Shown piece after piece: positions 26,001 through 39,272 of a DNA stretch of 64,000 nucleotides. Each line of letters opens with the position of its first letter. The stretch's first letter is position 1. The notes beneath the pieces are model-generated. The model was given only the letters and a program-made list of their open reading frames with translations. It did no database searches and was not told the origin of the DNA. The stretch spans positions 186,001 to 250,000 of the forward strand of contig JAQGDQ010000251.1 in the NCBI GenBank assembly GCA_030141605.1, in the 5' to 3' direction. Origin of the DNA: Tubiluchus corallicola (Eukaryota > Priapulida > Priapulimorpha > Priapulimorphida > Tubiluchidae). Made by a program: the position numbers and the translations under genes.

Positions 26001-29000
26001 TAAGTAGTAATGTTGCATAGTGATGAGCAATTAATAGATTAATCGAATTAATCCCGATTGCAACCATACTTAAATCGGTATGATCAGCGATTGAATTGTA
26101 ATTCAATTAATCAAGAGTAAAATATACGCGTTACACACTGACTAAAAGGCAGTGTTTTAGCACAAATAAACGGAATCTCTGCGTTTTTTCTTTATTTTTC
26201 TCACCTTACATAATGCTTGCCATTGCAAACCACAGTATTACAAAGTGGGTGCTTCAAATTGTTCGTTGGCATGTGACATGTGTAGTGACGTAGTCTGAAA
26301 GTCTCAATATAAATAGTTTGCAAATAAAATAGCAGACAGGGACAAAAGCTGTGAAGAAAAAATTGCCGCAAAAGATTAATTGTGATCTCGAATTACAAGA
26401 ACAAGATTATAATCGAATTACAAAATTTCAAAATTGTTCATCACTAATTATTGCATAAGTGGGCCAAAGCTTTTAAATTGTTCTGTTATCAGCATTATGG
26501 TCACTTAGAGGAAGATTTGCAAAAAAAAATAAAGGAATCTGCATGAAATTGAATCTGTATGAAAAAAGAATGAAGCTTATAATGAAAAAACAGTTTTACA
26601 TCTGATGTGTGTGTTGTAATAGGAAGTTAGATTTACTTTTTCAGTAAAAAGAGAAATCCGAAAGTATTATTTCTGAATGTTATATTTAATTTTGTTAAAA
26701 AGAACTATGTATAGCTGTCCTTATTGAACGTTTTGGCTTTTTGCAACTTCTAATATTTTTTATTGCACCGGATATAGTAATTTAAAACAGACATCATAAA
26801 ACTACATAAGTTAGTCTACAATAGTTTAACAAGTATATTAGTCTAAAATAGTTTAACAAGTATATAAACATTAAAAGCGAATTTTTAACTCTAACTGGCA
26901 AGAATAACACGCCTTGAATTAATTAGCTACGTACCTACTGGCATAGAGAGATAGTATTTGCTGTACGTGTCAAGAGATGTTATCTACCAGCTTTTGGGTT
27001 TCAAAGCTTACATGTATAGGTTTGTTTTGGATTAAAACACTGGTTGGAGCAGATATTATGGTGGAACCCATGAATTGCATATCTTGTCATGGCATGTCGG
27101 TTCTGCCTCTTGGGTTTTTTCATTCATTATGAGTCATTGCTGGTGTATTATAGACTACCAGTTTTCTTTGAATATACCTTATCTTTGACCTTTTCTAAAC
27201 ATTTGTAGAATTTTTGAGTCTGGGGTACTTTGAAGTATATATAAATTTCAATGCTAAGTCTATCTGCATTACACAGCAAGAATTTTCGCATTTAAACTTC
27301 TTTGGTATTAAACATTTGTGATGTTTTTATTTTATTTAGATGTTGGAATTGCCAATAAGAAATTTGGAAGTGCAAGTGGTGCTTCAGAAGAACTCGATGC
27401 TTCTCAAAGACGACGAGCAAAAATTCTGGGTTCTGTGATAGGGCTGCTGCTGTTTGCTCTTCTGGCAGTTATCATCGTTTACCTCTTTTTACGATTTTAT
27501 TGGTTCAAGAAAAAGCGTCGCAGTAGGATCGAACGGCAAGGGTTAACGAATCTTGCAGCACCAGAACTCCCTCCTCGGGTAAGCTGTTGTTTTCATATAA
27601 TATGGCGATATCTTGGAAGAGGATGCATTTTGGTAGTGGCAGTTGTTTCTGTTCGTGTCAGGCAAAGCTGTGTTCACACATATACTGTCAAATCATGTTA
27701 GAACACTACTAAATATGGCATTGTAGCGGAATTGGAGGTAGGGCGTTCATGAAATGTCAAAGCCGTTCTACTGTGTAACATCGATTTTGTTTCCTAGTTA
27801 ATTTTAATATGTGATAAATAGGTGTAGTATATAGCATTATTGTACCTATGTCAATACAACTGTTATACTGCACATTTTGCTGCATTAACACTGCAGGTAT
27901 AGTTCTACGCTGGTACCTTGCAAAACTTTTACATAATGCAAGGTAGAGGAGCAATCTTGTGAAATACTGGCAATTATTCAACTGTTGATAAGAAAAATAT
28001 ACAGCCACGCGGTCCACACTCCCAACATAACATTATTGGGCACCGCCGCACATAAGTTAATCTTGTGTCGAACCAGTACAGCTTTAACGGCCTTTAAATT
28101 GTACTGAATCGTAGCTATGCAGTTCTTGTACTAATGCATGCTTCTTGCTCAAAACCTGAACATTCACTTTCATAGAGTCACTTGATGCGAAACCTAAATC
28201 TTAATTTAAACAACTTTTGATGTTCAGAGATTGTTGTTTTTACAATAGAATGGCTGTTTTTCTACAGCAATTCATTGTGCTCTATCTTCATTGATATTAT
28301 AACAGGGTAAGTTTATTATGTAAAATGGAGTTTTGACACAGCTGATATATTGGTGGATGGCAGTAAGTGAGGTTGGCATTACTTCTTATATTGTTTAAAT
28401 TATTGCTGGTTTAAGTGGCTGTACATCTAGCTTAACTAACAATTTTAGTATCTCAGAGACTATCTAATAATGATGACTTCAGCCACTATTGACGTTCATT
28501 CATTATTGTTTCACTTTTTTTCTTTTGGTCATGTTTGTTGTTAAAATAATTGTGGGTTTATTCCATAATTAAGGTTTGACGATTATACAATAAATAATCA
28601 TTTTGAAATTGAGATTTGTAATAATTAATGGATTGCTTGCGGTCTCTTCTAGCCTCTAAATGTAATTATTGTTGGTTAAACTATTTTTGACGGCTCTGCT
28701 TAGTGAGCTGTTATGATTGATTTAATACTTGCCATAAATAGAAAGGGGCATGCAGCTAGTGATTCTGGTATTCAAATTGCAATCCAAAGGTCCTTGTTCA
28801 AATCCAAACACAGTACCAACCTTTTTTCGCATTTCTTTTTTTGATTAAGTTGGGTTTCAAAATTCATTAAATATGTTTATTCTATAGTTAGCCAATAATC
28901 TTCAAATCAAGATATAAGTAATTAACTAACTAGTTATGCAATTGTTTAAAATTATTTGGTAATCAATTGGGTACCACATGGTTTCTATAGAATGAGAATG

Positions 29001-32000
29001 GTATTTACATCAACGAAGAGTACGTTGATGACAATGGTGAAGTTGACATCAACATTCAACTTTCTGCGTTAAAAGACAAATGCTGGAAGATTCCGAATGA
29101 AAACATGCGATTTGCAAGCAGTGGGGAAGTGCTGGGTGTCGGACGCTTTGGTGATGTTCTCAAAGCAAAAATTGTAACATCGGATAGGGGCAAAACAGCA
29201 GCACTCGTTCCTTACAGAGGTAAATACAGAGAAAATTTGTGGTGATTTTGATTTTTTTTAGAAATTTTTGAGGGTCATTAAATTTCAGCAGACTGTCTTC
29301 ATAAAGAATAATATCTTTATGAAAAATAGCACAATAAAGAAATTATTTTTTTATTAATTGACGTTATTGACAGGTATTATTCCCGTTGTTAACACTTAGG
29401 TGCTATGCATTAGTGACCTTGTGCATGGTGTGAAATCTCAAAACGAAATTTTTTTCTCGAAATGAAGAATGAAAAATTGTTTTTGAACATTTAAACATTA
29501 GTAGTAATTGTCTTAACCTATTACGTCAGCAACTCTTTCTCATCTAAAAGGCTGGATTAGAACCTTCTGGGGTTTCTAGGCTAATGAAATTATGATGCCC
29601 CTTCAGACAAAGTCAAGGGCCCTTTATCTTAAATAAGTTGCCACTTTTTTTAAATTGTGTTTTTAGACTCTCGGGCCGCCTTTTTAAAACTTGAAATTTT
29701 ATTTTAAGTTAAGTGAGTCATTCAGCAATGCAAAATAGTAAAATATTATACTCATTTTTCAGAAAAAATCTTTTTAAAAATCTTTTAGCAGGGCCCCTCG
29801 AAGTTGGGGGGCCCTAGGCTGCAGCCTGTAATTGATTGAAAATTAGTAGCTTAAAAATGTCATGTCCTGAGACTGTTACTTATCATACTGAAATATAATT
29901 CAGCAGTGTCAAAGTAGCAATCCCATTGTGTCAAAAACTGATTTTTACATTGCAACATTGCAACGATCACATACGCTACACGGTCATAAAAATTTTTAAC
30001 CAAGACCAAGGCAGGCAAATTATTAATTACAAATTGCATCATTTTTTACAGATTTAAATTCTAACCGATAAATTAATCATTAATAATTTTTTCAGAAGAA
30101 AGAGGTGAAGATTTAAAGAGAGAGTTTGTTGCAGAACTTGATAAAATGATTAGACTGGGGAAGCAGCCTAATGCAGTGTCACTTATTGGAATCTCAGAAA
30201 GAGAAGGTACAGCATCTCCTTGTACAACTTAATTCATGTGCATAAAATTGGTGACTCTTTTGCATTACGTATAGTCGTGATGATGATGATGATTATTACT
30301 TCATTTAAAAATATACAGTTTGCAAAGACAAATGGATGTTAATAAAATAAATATTGGGAAGTTAGTAAATAACTTATTTACAATAATTCAACTTTGTAAT
30401 GCCCACTCATTTCTGTACTACTGTAATTGTATTTCAATATATGGTCTTGTAAGAATCTATACCTGGTATCTTAAAACACAATCTTTAAATGAGTTCTTTA
30501 CCTTTAACTTTACATTTTCGTTTAGATTTACAGTACAGCCAGTATTTTAATCTTAAATTTACTTGACTGTCATTTACATAGCAGCCTAGCTTTGGAATTG
30601 GTCAACGTTCTAGACTTCGCAATTTTTGTCAAAAATTTTTTTACATCTATCTATTAACTAATTCCCATTTGTGTCCTAAAGATATATTAACAATTTGACC
30701 CTATCATTTTGTCTAAAATCGAATATTTTTCTATAAGCAGTGTTTGGTATACTGCCAATTTTGCATCCATATAACAGAATTGGTAGACAATATGTATTGA
30801 TATGTATTGATTAGAGTCTTAATTTTTTTTTTGTGATCTGTCATAAATCACATAATTTATTCAGTTACATGATGACTATCACAGCAAATTAGATGGATGT
30901 TTTACTCAAGTAGTATCTAATCAGTTGACTGGTTGTTTTAGTTAAATTGGATATGAAATCTTGTGTGCGTATATTACAGGTTCTATCCATGCTGCCATCG
31001 AGCATGTTTCTGGTCCAAATCTCAGAGATGCATTGAGAGCCAGCAGAACAAACACTAAGTCTGGTGGTCGGGTGTCACAGTTCAACGAAGAGCAGTTATT
31101 CAAACTTGCTGTGGGAATTGCCCATGGCATGCAGTGCCTGTCTCAAAACAGAGTATGAATATTGTCTAGATATTACAGTAATATTAAAAATTTAAGTGTC
31201 ATTAACTAGGCTGCACAATTGTCTTAATAGAGAAATAGGTGTAAAAGAACACCAAACTCTAACATTTTGATACATTTGTTCAAGTGTAATAGTGTTGTTA
31301 TTTGAGATTTTTTAAATTTTGCGTCCATAGTTACTGAGAATTAATGTGATTCAATGTTGACAGTATGACAAATTGTCTATGTTTTTGATGTAGGGTTTTA
31401 TTTCATTTATCATCAATTTGTTACTGTGCTAGAACAGACACAGCAAGACACATCAGAAATTTCAGAATTGTCTACTATTGGTAAGTATATTGTAAAGAGT
31501 CAGTTGCATCTGCATTGAGAGTATTAGTGCAGCATATATGTCTGTATTAAATGCTCACATATATAGTACATGGAAACAGATTTCTTCTCTTATCAGTTGT
31601 ATAATTATTGTGGCATACATCAAGGTGTTCATTCCTACATTTATAATTATTATAAACACTTGTTATAAAAGCCGGCACTATCAGTTTTACGTGAGAGTGG
31701 ATTCAAAATCCAGGTTTTTATATTTTAACATGATATATTAACAGGAAATTGTTTACCATATATACGTGTGTACAAGTCGACCTTATGTACAAGCCAACCA
31801 TAAAATATTAAGATCTAACAGATTAAATGATGTCAACAATGGCCGAGTAATAAATCAATAGCCTACTGTGTTAGTGTGTAAGGTATGTGCAAGTGCCTGG
31901 GCCGAGTATATTATACCTACCTATGTGTGTATATATGTATATGTATATTCATGTTGAGGGCCCTCAATGCAATCCATGATAATGCAGCCTGGCCTTTTAT

Positions 32001-35000
32001 CGCGCATAATTGTTTGTAATGCCTTTAACTCTAGGATATCGCGGCCAGGATATAAGGAAGGATTATTTCTTTACATATTCGTATTGTAGACAGTTTAGCG
32101 ACATCTCCCAAAAACATATCGTAAGTATAAGTTGACCCCAAAAATTTCACCTTAAAATCGCTTCCCAAAAATTCGACATGTACATAAGTATATACGGTAA
32201 TTAAAGTATTTTGTGGTATTTTATGCTGTTGTCACTAAGCATTGTAAAATGGTTGAGGACATTTTTGCAAGAACGGAAAGTGGCTCTAAACAGCTTTAGA
32301 AATTCTGTGATTCGTAGACTTGAATTTAAATAGATTTTAATCTATGTTTATTTGATGTTAGTTTATGCATTGGCAGATGACATTAATCTTACCAAAATCT
32401 TCACTTCTGATGTGTCTTGCTGTGTCATGGTTCAACTCAATTCAGCATATTAATATCGCAAACTGAATCTTAGATAATTTCAGGTCTCTTATGAAAGCAT
32501 TAACATGCGAAATGTGTTAGATCATCAAGTAAATGTTTTGAATGGACTCCTTGTTATTAAAAGTTGTTCATAAATTTTTCTTTGCAATTTCAGATCATAC
32601 ACAAGCAGTTAGCTGCTAAAGTTATTGTGTTAGTAGATGGTAGTATACCCAAGATTACTCAGTTTAGCCTTTCTAAATATAGCAATGAACGACAGGTAAC
32701 TGTAAATATCACACAGCTGTACTTATATACAACTAACAATTGTATTTAAATGCTATTTACTTGAAAGGATATAGTCAAATCCTGGTAATACGATTTTCAA
32801 GAGACTAAAATATTTTTTCATAATAATGGAAGACAGGATGATTTTTCCTATACTGCCCCATTTTCAAGTTTGATAAAAAGTATACATTTTAACACAATTA
32901 ATATTGCAAAAGTGTTTCTGATAATTAAATAATATATTAAAAACTTAATTAATGGCAGGTGATCCCAACTATTGATGACATCACAAACGAACATAATTTT
33001 CAACTGCAGAAATATTCCACGAGCGTCTTGCACGTGTTTGCAAAAGCGAAAATTGAAGTACTGTGCTACTATAAGATATTCAGTGTGTTATTCTGAAACT
33101 AGGCATGTTTTAAGATAAAAATTCAAATTTCAAATACCGCTGTGCTCACACTTGAGCTGTCAAACGTGTGTAGTTCGTCAGAAACTAACACAGCTGAACT
33201 GAGAGGTACAGTACCTGTTCTTTTATAATGCCTTTCCGAAATGCAGGTGCTAGTGCCCGTCTAACTAGCGAATGGCAAAATGCATGTAACAGCGAAGAAC
33301 TAGTGCGGCGAATGCGAAATTGTATTTGTGTGGTAATAATTCTTTCACGTAAGTCATTTTTGAAAAAATAGTGTGTTCCCTTTCAATATTTTAAAAAGTA
33401 GATTGTTTTGACCTATAGTTTAATATTGGGTCCGGTTTTGCTTTAAGCGTGTTTAGTAATATCCATTTCGCACATTGATCTTAACTCCTAATATGTTATT
33501 TCTAATGTAAAATAGCAATTAACTGATGCTTATAGTCTTTACTTTGGTTTTCTTTTAATCGGTGAACATAATTTAAGCTTGTTTAGCCTTCAGTTTCCCA
33601 TAAGTACAAACTACAAAGAACAGTTGCCAGTCAGTCTAGAAGCAAGAGGGTGCCAGAGAGTCTGTCGTTTTTTGCTGCTTTGGCATCATAACTCGATAAC
33701 TGTAAACAGACAGCAGTAACAAATATAAGTAACATATAGCAGGCAAATTTTTATTAGAATAGGTAGCGGAAGTCTTTTTGGAAATCACTAATTTAGCTGT
33801 GTGCATTTAAACCTATGCAGCTACTGATTTAATCAACAGTAGGCCTAGCTGTGATGCTGTACGTACATGCATTATGTCATGATCGCATGATGAGTTGTAA
33901 GAAATCAGTTATTAAGCTATGGGTACTGTTGGCAACAAGTGAAGAGTACCTAGACGGGGCGAGTCTTTGAGAAATCAATGTATAAAATGGGCGTTTCGTG
34001 ATAAATAGTTTCATATTAACCATAAATGATTACGTAGGTTTTATTATAATTTTGGCAGGAACATAATAAAATCATCGTACAACTGAGAGTTTCGTTATAA
34101 GCTGAATCGTATTTTCGGGATTCAACTGTACTTAGTTAATATCAAATAATATTATGTTGTGTTTTTTAGAAAAATGCTAAGAGCATACTTGACTTTCCTG
34201 GCATTATTTATTAGGCAGAATTACAATGCCTAAACTTATTTCAGCCATTGATATCAGTTGCATTACTTAATGAAAGGGGAAATTACAGTGTCTTTTTGAC
34301 ATAGCGTAATCGTATGTTTCAGATGGGAAGTTTTATGAGATGGCAATCTGTGGAAAGTCTTCGGCCTAAAATTTACACTTCCATGAGTGATGTTTGGTCA
34401 TTTGGTGTAGTGTTGTGGGAAATAATGTCATTAGGTTAGTTAAAAAAACATCATGACTAATTATGGTACAGCAGTGTCATAAGTCCAGCTTTGATTCTAA
34501 ATACATGAAATTTTTTTTAAAATTTGGTCTTATTACACAGGATATGCCATGTTATCTGTGTGTGTTTTTGCACCAGCACATCAGCTTGTCGAAATAAACT
34601 TTTAATTGTTTTTTTAGACTGATTCCCCTGTAAGTTATGAGTTATCCTATGGGTATAAGCCAACCTCAGTACTTGGTTTTGAAGCCAAAGTTGTTTAAAC
34701 GCAAACCATTTTTAAGAAATTGTGGCTGTAATTATACAGAAGTATAATGTTTTGTTGTTAATTCCTAATTATACATCTATCATTTAAACACTCTTTTTTC
34801 GTTTGTTTAGTTTTTCATTACAAAATTCTATGTATCGTAACACTTTGTAGGAGGCACGCCTTATACAGAAACAAGGAGTCAGGATTTGGATGAAAAATTG
34901 TCAAAAAATACCAGGTTGCCTCGACCTTATGGCTGCTCTGATGATTTGTAAGTACAGTTGTTACTCTCTTATCTCTTTACAATGATACAACAGTAAAGTA

Positions 35001-36391
35001 ACCGAACATTTGTAAATTTATATAAAGATACTTTATAAGAGTAAACAACCCTGTTGTAGTTTTACTTCTTACTGCTTTTAGTTTCTTTCTGATTAAGGCA
35101 ACCGTGGCCACGCCCTGTTTTGTATCACACCTTTAGAGTAAAACCTTCAAAGTGTTTCGAAAGTAGCATTTTTCTTATCAGTTGGAGCGTGATATTATAT
35201 TTCTTATATTATATAGTACTTAATATAAGCATAAAACATTGGCAAATTTTCCTACTGAGTATGAAAAAGTTTATGGTATGATTATATTCATTATCGTGCC
35301 CTACCGTATGATTATATTCATTGTTGTGGCCTACCATATTATATTCATTATCATGGCCTACCAATAGCATGACAATTTTTTATAGCTTTACAATAAAAGT
35401 ACAGTAATGCAAAAGCATGAATATTGCATTTATACTGAAATTAAAAGTAATTCATTATTCCTAGCATTATTATTGTAAAAAAACATTTTACTTCTAGTTC
35501 ATTTTATATTAACTGTGCATTTTCAAATTTATGTATAAATAAATAAAGAATATAATTATTGATCAGAGCTTGTTAACTAGTTATGATATTCATCAAGCTG
35601 TCACTGTTTTGCGTACGGCATTATTTTTAGTTGAATGTTGGTAATGATGGTCAAACAAATTTTGTGAGTTTATCACTGAACTGTACTAAGCGACAAAAAG
35701 ACAAAAATGTCAGACTGACCTAATTAGTTCCCAAAAAAATTCTGGTCATTTCCCAAAATTTAATACAGAACCTTTATCGTCGGACTACTTCTTTCATTTC
35801 AAATATCATCTAACCTTATTAATGTAGTGGTTTTATGTTAACCATGTATATGTCCAGATGTAATGCTGTATTGTACTTTGTGGTGTAGTCATTCCCTTTA
35901 TTATTCTATTGTCAGCTGTATAGGCATTGTGTCAAATGTTGTAAACACCTATGTAAAATAAATTTTACTTACTTTGATTGTAGGTATCAAATAATGCTTC
36001 AATGTTGGGAACTGGATCCAGACAATCGACCGGATTTTGCTGAACTTTATGGAGTTTTACAGACTATGGGCTCTGAAAAAGTGAGTTACTGATTGCCACT
36101 TGTTCATGACTAGATGCTTATTGTAATTTTTATTTAACTGATGCCTTATAAATCCCATCTGTATAAATCTAGTTATGTCTGTTCCTAATGAATTGCTGAC
36201 ATATCAATGACATTCGTTTCCCATTGTAGTAAGTTAATAAAACTTGATGTGCTCAGTGATTTATCACACGTTTCTTTGCATTGGCTATAATTTTTTTAAT
36301 GTTATTTTATGAATTTCAGAATCACTTGACACTAAATTGGCATCAGAAGTTTTACTATCAACCTATTGATGGGACAAAAGATAACAACTAA
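20095..36391 (+). CDS. Wsck: Wsck-like receptor: WSC, FN3, transmembrane, tyrosine-kinase-like pseudokinase
   Basis: Complete 767-residue type I membrane protein in 17 exons: 20095-20140, 21563-21740, 22390-22493, 23321-23427, 23741-23948, 24886-24982, 25266-25521, 25924-25999, 27340-27578, 28991-29219, 30096-30206, 30980-31152, 32594-32695, 34323-34434, 34851-34947, 35984-36080 and 36320-36391 (stop TAA). All phases agree. An in-frame ATG at 20077 would add six residues, but the one at 20095 has the better Kozak context. Residues 1-16 are a signal peptide. The WSC domain, about 18-108, has eight cysteines (23, 50, 54, 70, 72, 83, 87, 95). FN3-like regions follow at 110-214 and from 215, then a membrane-proximal segment to 357. 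The membrane helix is about 387-409. The kinase-like domain is about 480-755. The glycine loop GVGRFG (486-491), the alpha-C glutamate (E527) and [12 protein letters not shown] are kept. The VAIK lysine is V510, HRD is HKQ (611-613), the catalytic-loop asparagine is V618 and DFG is QFS (631-633). The domain order matches Drosophila Wsck. Confidence 0.93.
20900..21365 (+). repeat. Dispersed repeat, copy 1 (Wsck-like intron 1)
   Basis: Shares long stretches with 32885-33455, for example GAGAGGTACAGTACCTGTT, GCATGTAACAGC/GCATGCAACAGC-AAAGAACTAGTG and TTCTGATAATTAA. The outer edges are approximate. No coding capacity or clear termini were seen. Confidence 0.7.
26018..26446 (+). mobile_element. 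Non-autonomous hAT-type MITE, copy 1
   Basis: 429 bp in intron 8 of the Wsck-like gene, with inverted termini TAGTGATGAGCAATT and AATTGTTCATCACTA. Flanks ATGTTGCA and TTATTGCA (offset one base) look like a diverged 8-bp target duplication. It is homologous, in reverse orientation, to 41946-42449; for example, ACAAGAACAAGATT pairs with the complement near 41985. Confidence 0.7.
26811..26864. repeat. Two tandem 27-bp units
   Basis: The unit starting TTAGTCTACAATAGTTTAAC at 26811 is repeated directly at 26838 with one substitution. Confidence 0.85.
28741..28830 (+). repeat. tRNA-like SINE or tRNA pseudogene fragment
   Basis: TAGTGATTCTGG resembles a degenerate pol III A box. TTGTTCAAATCCAAAC resembles a T-arm/B box, and a run of T follows. 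Pairing of the arms is poor, so it is not a functional tRNA. It lies in intron 9 of the Wsck-like gene. Confidence 0.3.
29560..29830. mobile_element. Transposon-derived segment with GGGCCC/GGCTGCAGCC motif
   Basis: GC-rich ends in an AT-rich intron: AGGGCCCTTTATC near 29627 and AGGGCCCCTCGAAGTT...GGCTGCAGCC near 29791. The right part is homologous in reverse to about 50380-50440. The class is uncertain. Confidence 0.4.
32885..33455 (+). repeat. Dispersed repeat, copy 2 (Wsck-like intron 13)
   Basis: Second copy of the repeat at 20900-21365, in the same orientation and diverged by substitutions and small indels. The two copies flank most of the gene, so recombination between them would delete exons 2-13. 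Confidence 0.7.
35277..35363. repeat. 30-bp minisatellite, three copies
   Basis: Units of the form TATGATTATATTCATTATCG followed by TGCCCTACCG start at 35277, 35307 and 35337; the last is shortened. It lies in intron 15 of the Wsck-like gene. Confidence 0.85.
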
Positions 36392-36543
36392 CCAACAAAG
36401 TTGCCTAAAAGTTAACATTTGCCATTATTAGCATTCCCCAATATTGTACAATTATTCTTTGTTAATTTTTTAAAGTAGTGTGTTTTTGCCAAGGCAAAAC
36501 GTCCATTTGTTTCTCTCAATTGTGATTTCTTCTTTACAGAGCA

Positions 36544-36732
36544 CAGTCAAACCTCATTATAACGCTCCTCCTTTATAATGCTAGCCTCGCTGAATGCCTT
36601 AATTTTTAACAAAACAAAATGTCTATATTTACATAGACATATGTATTAATGTGCCTCGTTATAATGCCGAACTCGTTACAATGCTAACTTTTTTTGTAGT
36701 CCCAAAGTAGGCAGTATAAAGAGGTTTGACTG
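36544..36732. mobile_element. pogo/Tigger-like MITE in 3' UTR
   Basis: About 189 bp bounded by exact 12-bp inverted termini, CAGTCAAACCTC and GAGGTTTGACTG, followed on each side by TATAACG/TATAATG-type repeats. The right flank is TA and the left is CA, consistent with a mutated TA target duplication. Confidence 0.7.
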
Positions 36733-37699
36733 TATGCACATTTGAAAATGGATACATGTATTTCTACTTTCTAATAATCTAATTTTCGATATTTTGCTTT
36801 AGTGTTTTTAAACACTTATGTATTTTAATTCCATTTTGTGCAATGAGACAAATGTTTTGCATGTTCTAAGACTTGTTTGTTAGGAAACATATTACGTTGT
36901 TATTTGTCAATTGTTTAAAATACATGGCAATTACACTTTCAACTGCATTCCTTTCATATTGCTCAATAATATTGATATTACAATTACTAAAAGTTTATAG
37001 TGTGTGGCTTTTAATTAAATATATGCTATTTTGGTATTCGTGTCTTGCACTGATCATTCCTACTTTTCACATTAATTGTACTAATTATGATGTACTTTGT
37101 AGTAATGTTTGTGTTATAGTTATGGGTATATCACTTTTAACTAAAAATTAAATTACTCAGGGTTTTTTGATGGGTTTAGAATCTCTCTTATATCGATCTG
37201 TCATTTTTGTACACTTATTTCATGTTGCTCTTTATTGCATCATCATTACCTGAAATTATTAATTTATTTGGGGTTTCCATTTATTAATGCTTTATTTTTT
37301 AATATTATTTGTTTCACAAGGATTAAATGGTTGTAACAGTTTTAGTATGACATTATATTGTCGTACTCTGTTGTAATAATGTGTTCTAGTATGTAATATT
37401 CTAGTACAAATGTGCTGTAGTGTAGACGAGTATTTTTATGTGAATCATGAAAATGGAATATTTAAATATTTAATTGTTTATTTTATACTAGGTAGCTGGT
37501 ATACTAGGTAGTTGATGCATTAAAGACACTCATGTTTTAATGATGGAACGTTCGTGTTCCTCTTTACTGGCAGCTATTTTTTATTTTTATAGGCACTTTG
37601 GCTAATAACTTTGTCGTATTTTGTTAAAAATTTCGTATTAAAACTTGTTCACGTAATAGTATTTAAACATCTTATGAATTCAACTTCTGAATTAAAATT

Positions 37700-37749
37700 A
37701 ATAAAGTTTATGTAAAGTGAGGATTCACTTTTGCAGTAGCTTGAATAAA
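37700..37749 (+). terminator. Candidate poly(A) signals of the Wsck-like gene
   Basis: Two AATAAA hexamers lie 44 bp apart, downstream of the stop at 36391 and ahead of the next gene. Actual use is inferred. Confidence 0.4.
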
Positions 37750-38479
37750 CTGTGTAAGTAACCAAAATGAAATTGTTTGTGTATTGTTTATGCTTTTTAT
37801 GTGTGAGGTCACTGAGGTGGCTTTAAGATAATTGAGGCAGTAGCTGTAGTTACTGCTATTAGTGAACTGTGTGATTAGCAGTAAAGAAAATTCTGTCTAA
37901 ACTCGTAATACGTAATTATCGGGGATATGCTGCAAAAATCATTATTATGATATTACATGGCTTGGCAGACGTCGTGCCTTGTAAAATGCTCATGTTAGTG
38001 TGTATTTCGTATTACTGAACAGTACCGAGCATTGCAGGCTTGGCAAAATGGGTAAACTCTCCTTGTGTAGCAGAGTTACCTGCTTTGCTTTGCTGTCATT
38101 CCCGTAGCCCTTTGATAGGCGCTTATTAATCGAAAATATTGAATTTGAAAATGGATGCCTATTGTAGACATTGGGCAGGCAGAATTCTAAAATAAAAGAA
38201 ATCTGCCTTAGTCAGGTAAACGCAGCAGTAATCCAGCAACAAACTAGACACTGCTACGCCTGGTGGCTGGATAACTATAGTACCGTTACAAAGAGTGGGA
38301 ATCGAATTGAATTGAGGTTCAACAGTAGCTGTAAAAATTACGCAAAGTAATACTAGGCGGCACCACTATTGCCACGTGAATTAGTGCTGCACGTGATATA
38401 GCCAGAGAGGCAGATTACTAACTTGATTATTATTTCTTAATTGTAAGTTACTTCTTTATTTTTTGCTTATTTGTAACAC

Positions 38480-38570
38480 GAATTCGACGACGACGGAGAT
38501 AGTTTAGCTATTTTCGTTGTTTCCGCGGTCTTTAGTTTGTCATTAAAGTTATAATCAGCATATTTTGTAG
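38480..38570 (+). promoter_or_regulatory. Possible 5' untranslated exon of the cystathionine gamma-lyase gene
   Basis: The coding exon begins with an acceptor at 39266-39267, six bases before the ATG, so an upstream noncoding exon is required. This segment holds a relatively CpG-containing patch (CGAATTCGACGACGACGG) and ends at a plausible donor, TAG/GTAATC, at 38571. Position is inferred. Confidence 0.3.
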
Positions 38571-39272
38571 GTAATCATTTTATCAGATTTAGCCTTTTTT
38601 AGGTATTGGAATTTGGATTGTTACTACAAGTCCAACTTAACGACCGGTGTTTGAGTTTGAATGTATTTATTTTGCATAACATTAGCTTGCGTTGTAATCG
38701 TAGCAGCATAATTGTCAGGTCAATATTCAAATTCAAACCTGGTGCTTAAGTCGGCTTCTTACTTTTTGCTTTTTTTAAAGCGCAGCTCGACATACTGCAA
38801 TCCGTAATCCAGCACTTAGTCTGGTTCAACTTATTTTTGAAACACATTCTAGCATGCTTCGAGCTAGAGTCCACTACTTATGGGTTGTACCAACTACCAA
38901 GTAAACGTTGAATAATTGCGACAAAAACAGACCTAGCTCATTCACAAAGTTAATTCTGTAACCTCAAACTATGAATTAATATCAGTGTCTTAGACATGGT
39001 TGGATGTGTATTACATGTACATCTGGCTCAACAACGTAAGCAGTTTGATAGATGAAACACCTAGAAGTAGTTGCTTGCATACCCAGCCATTCATTCACTA
39101 GATCTAGTGCTATTTAACTTTAGTGGCCAAACACATTCACTGACTAGTTAATGAAGTGAATCCATTTTTCATTTTAAATTTAACTTCCTGTTTCCTGGTA
39201 TCGATGTCTCCATTTTACTTTCCTATATAACATTCATATTAAAATTGTTGTTTTGTTATTTTTCTAGTTACA

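Larger units (their letters stand above)
36392..38480 (+). other. Wsck-like 3' UTR and intergenic DNA
   Basis: AT-rich sequence after the stop codon. It holds a MITE (36544-36732) and candidate poly(A) signals AATAAA at 37700-37705 and 37744-37749. These would give a 3' UTR of about 1.3 kb. A hydrophobic open frame at 36873-37151 lies within it and is probably chance. Confidence 0.5.

Noticed and set aside
36873-37151. Hydrophobic 92-codon frame
   Set aside because: Lies in AT-rich 3' UTR of the Wsck-like gene; the composition (Leu, Ile, Phe, Tyr) is what random AT-rich DNA yields.
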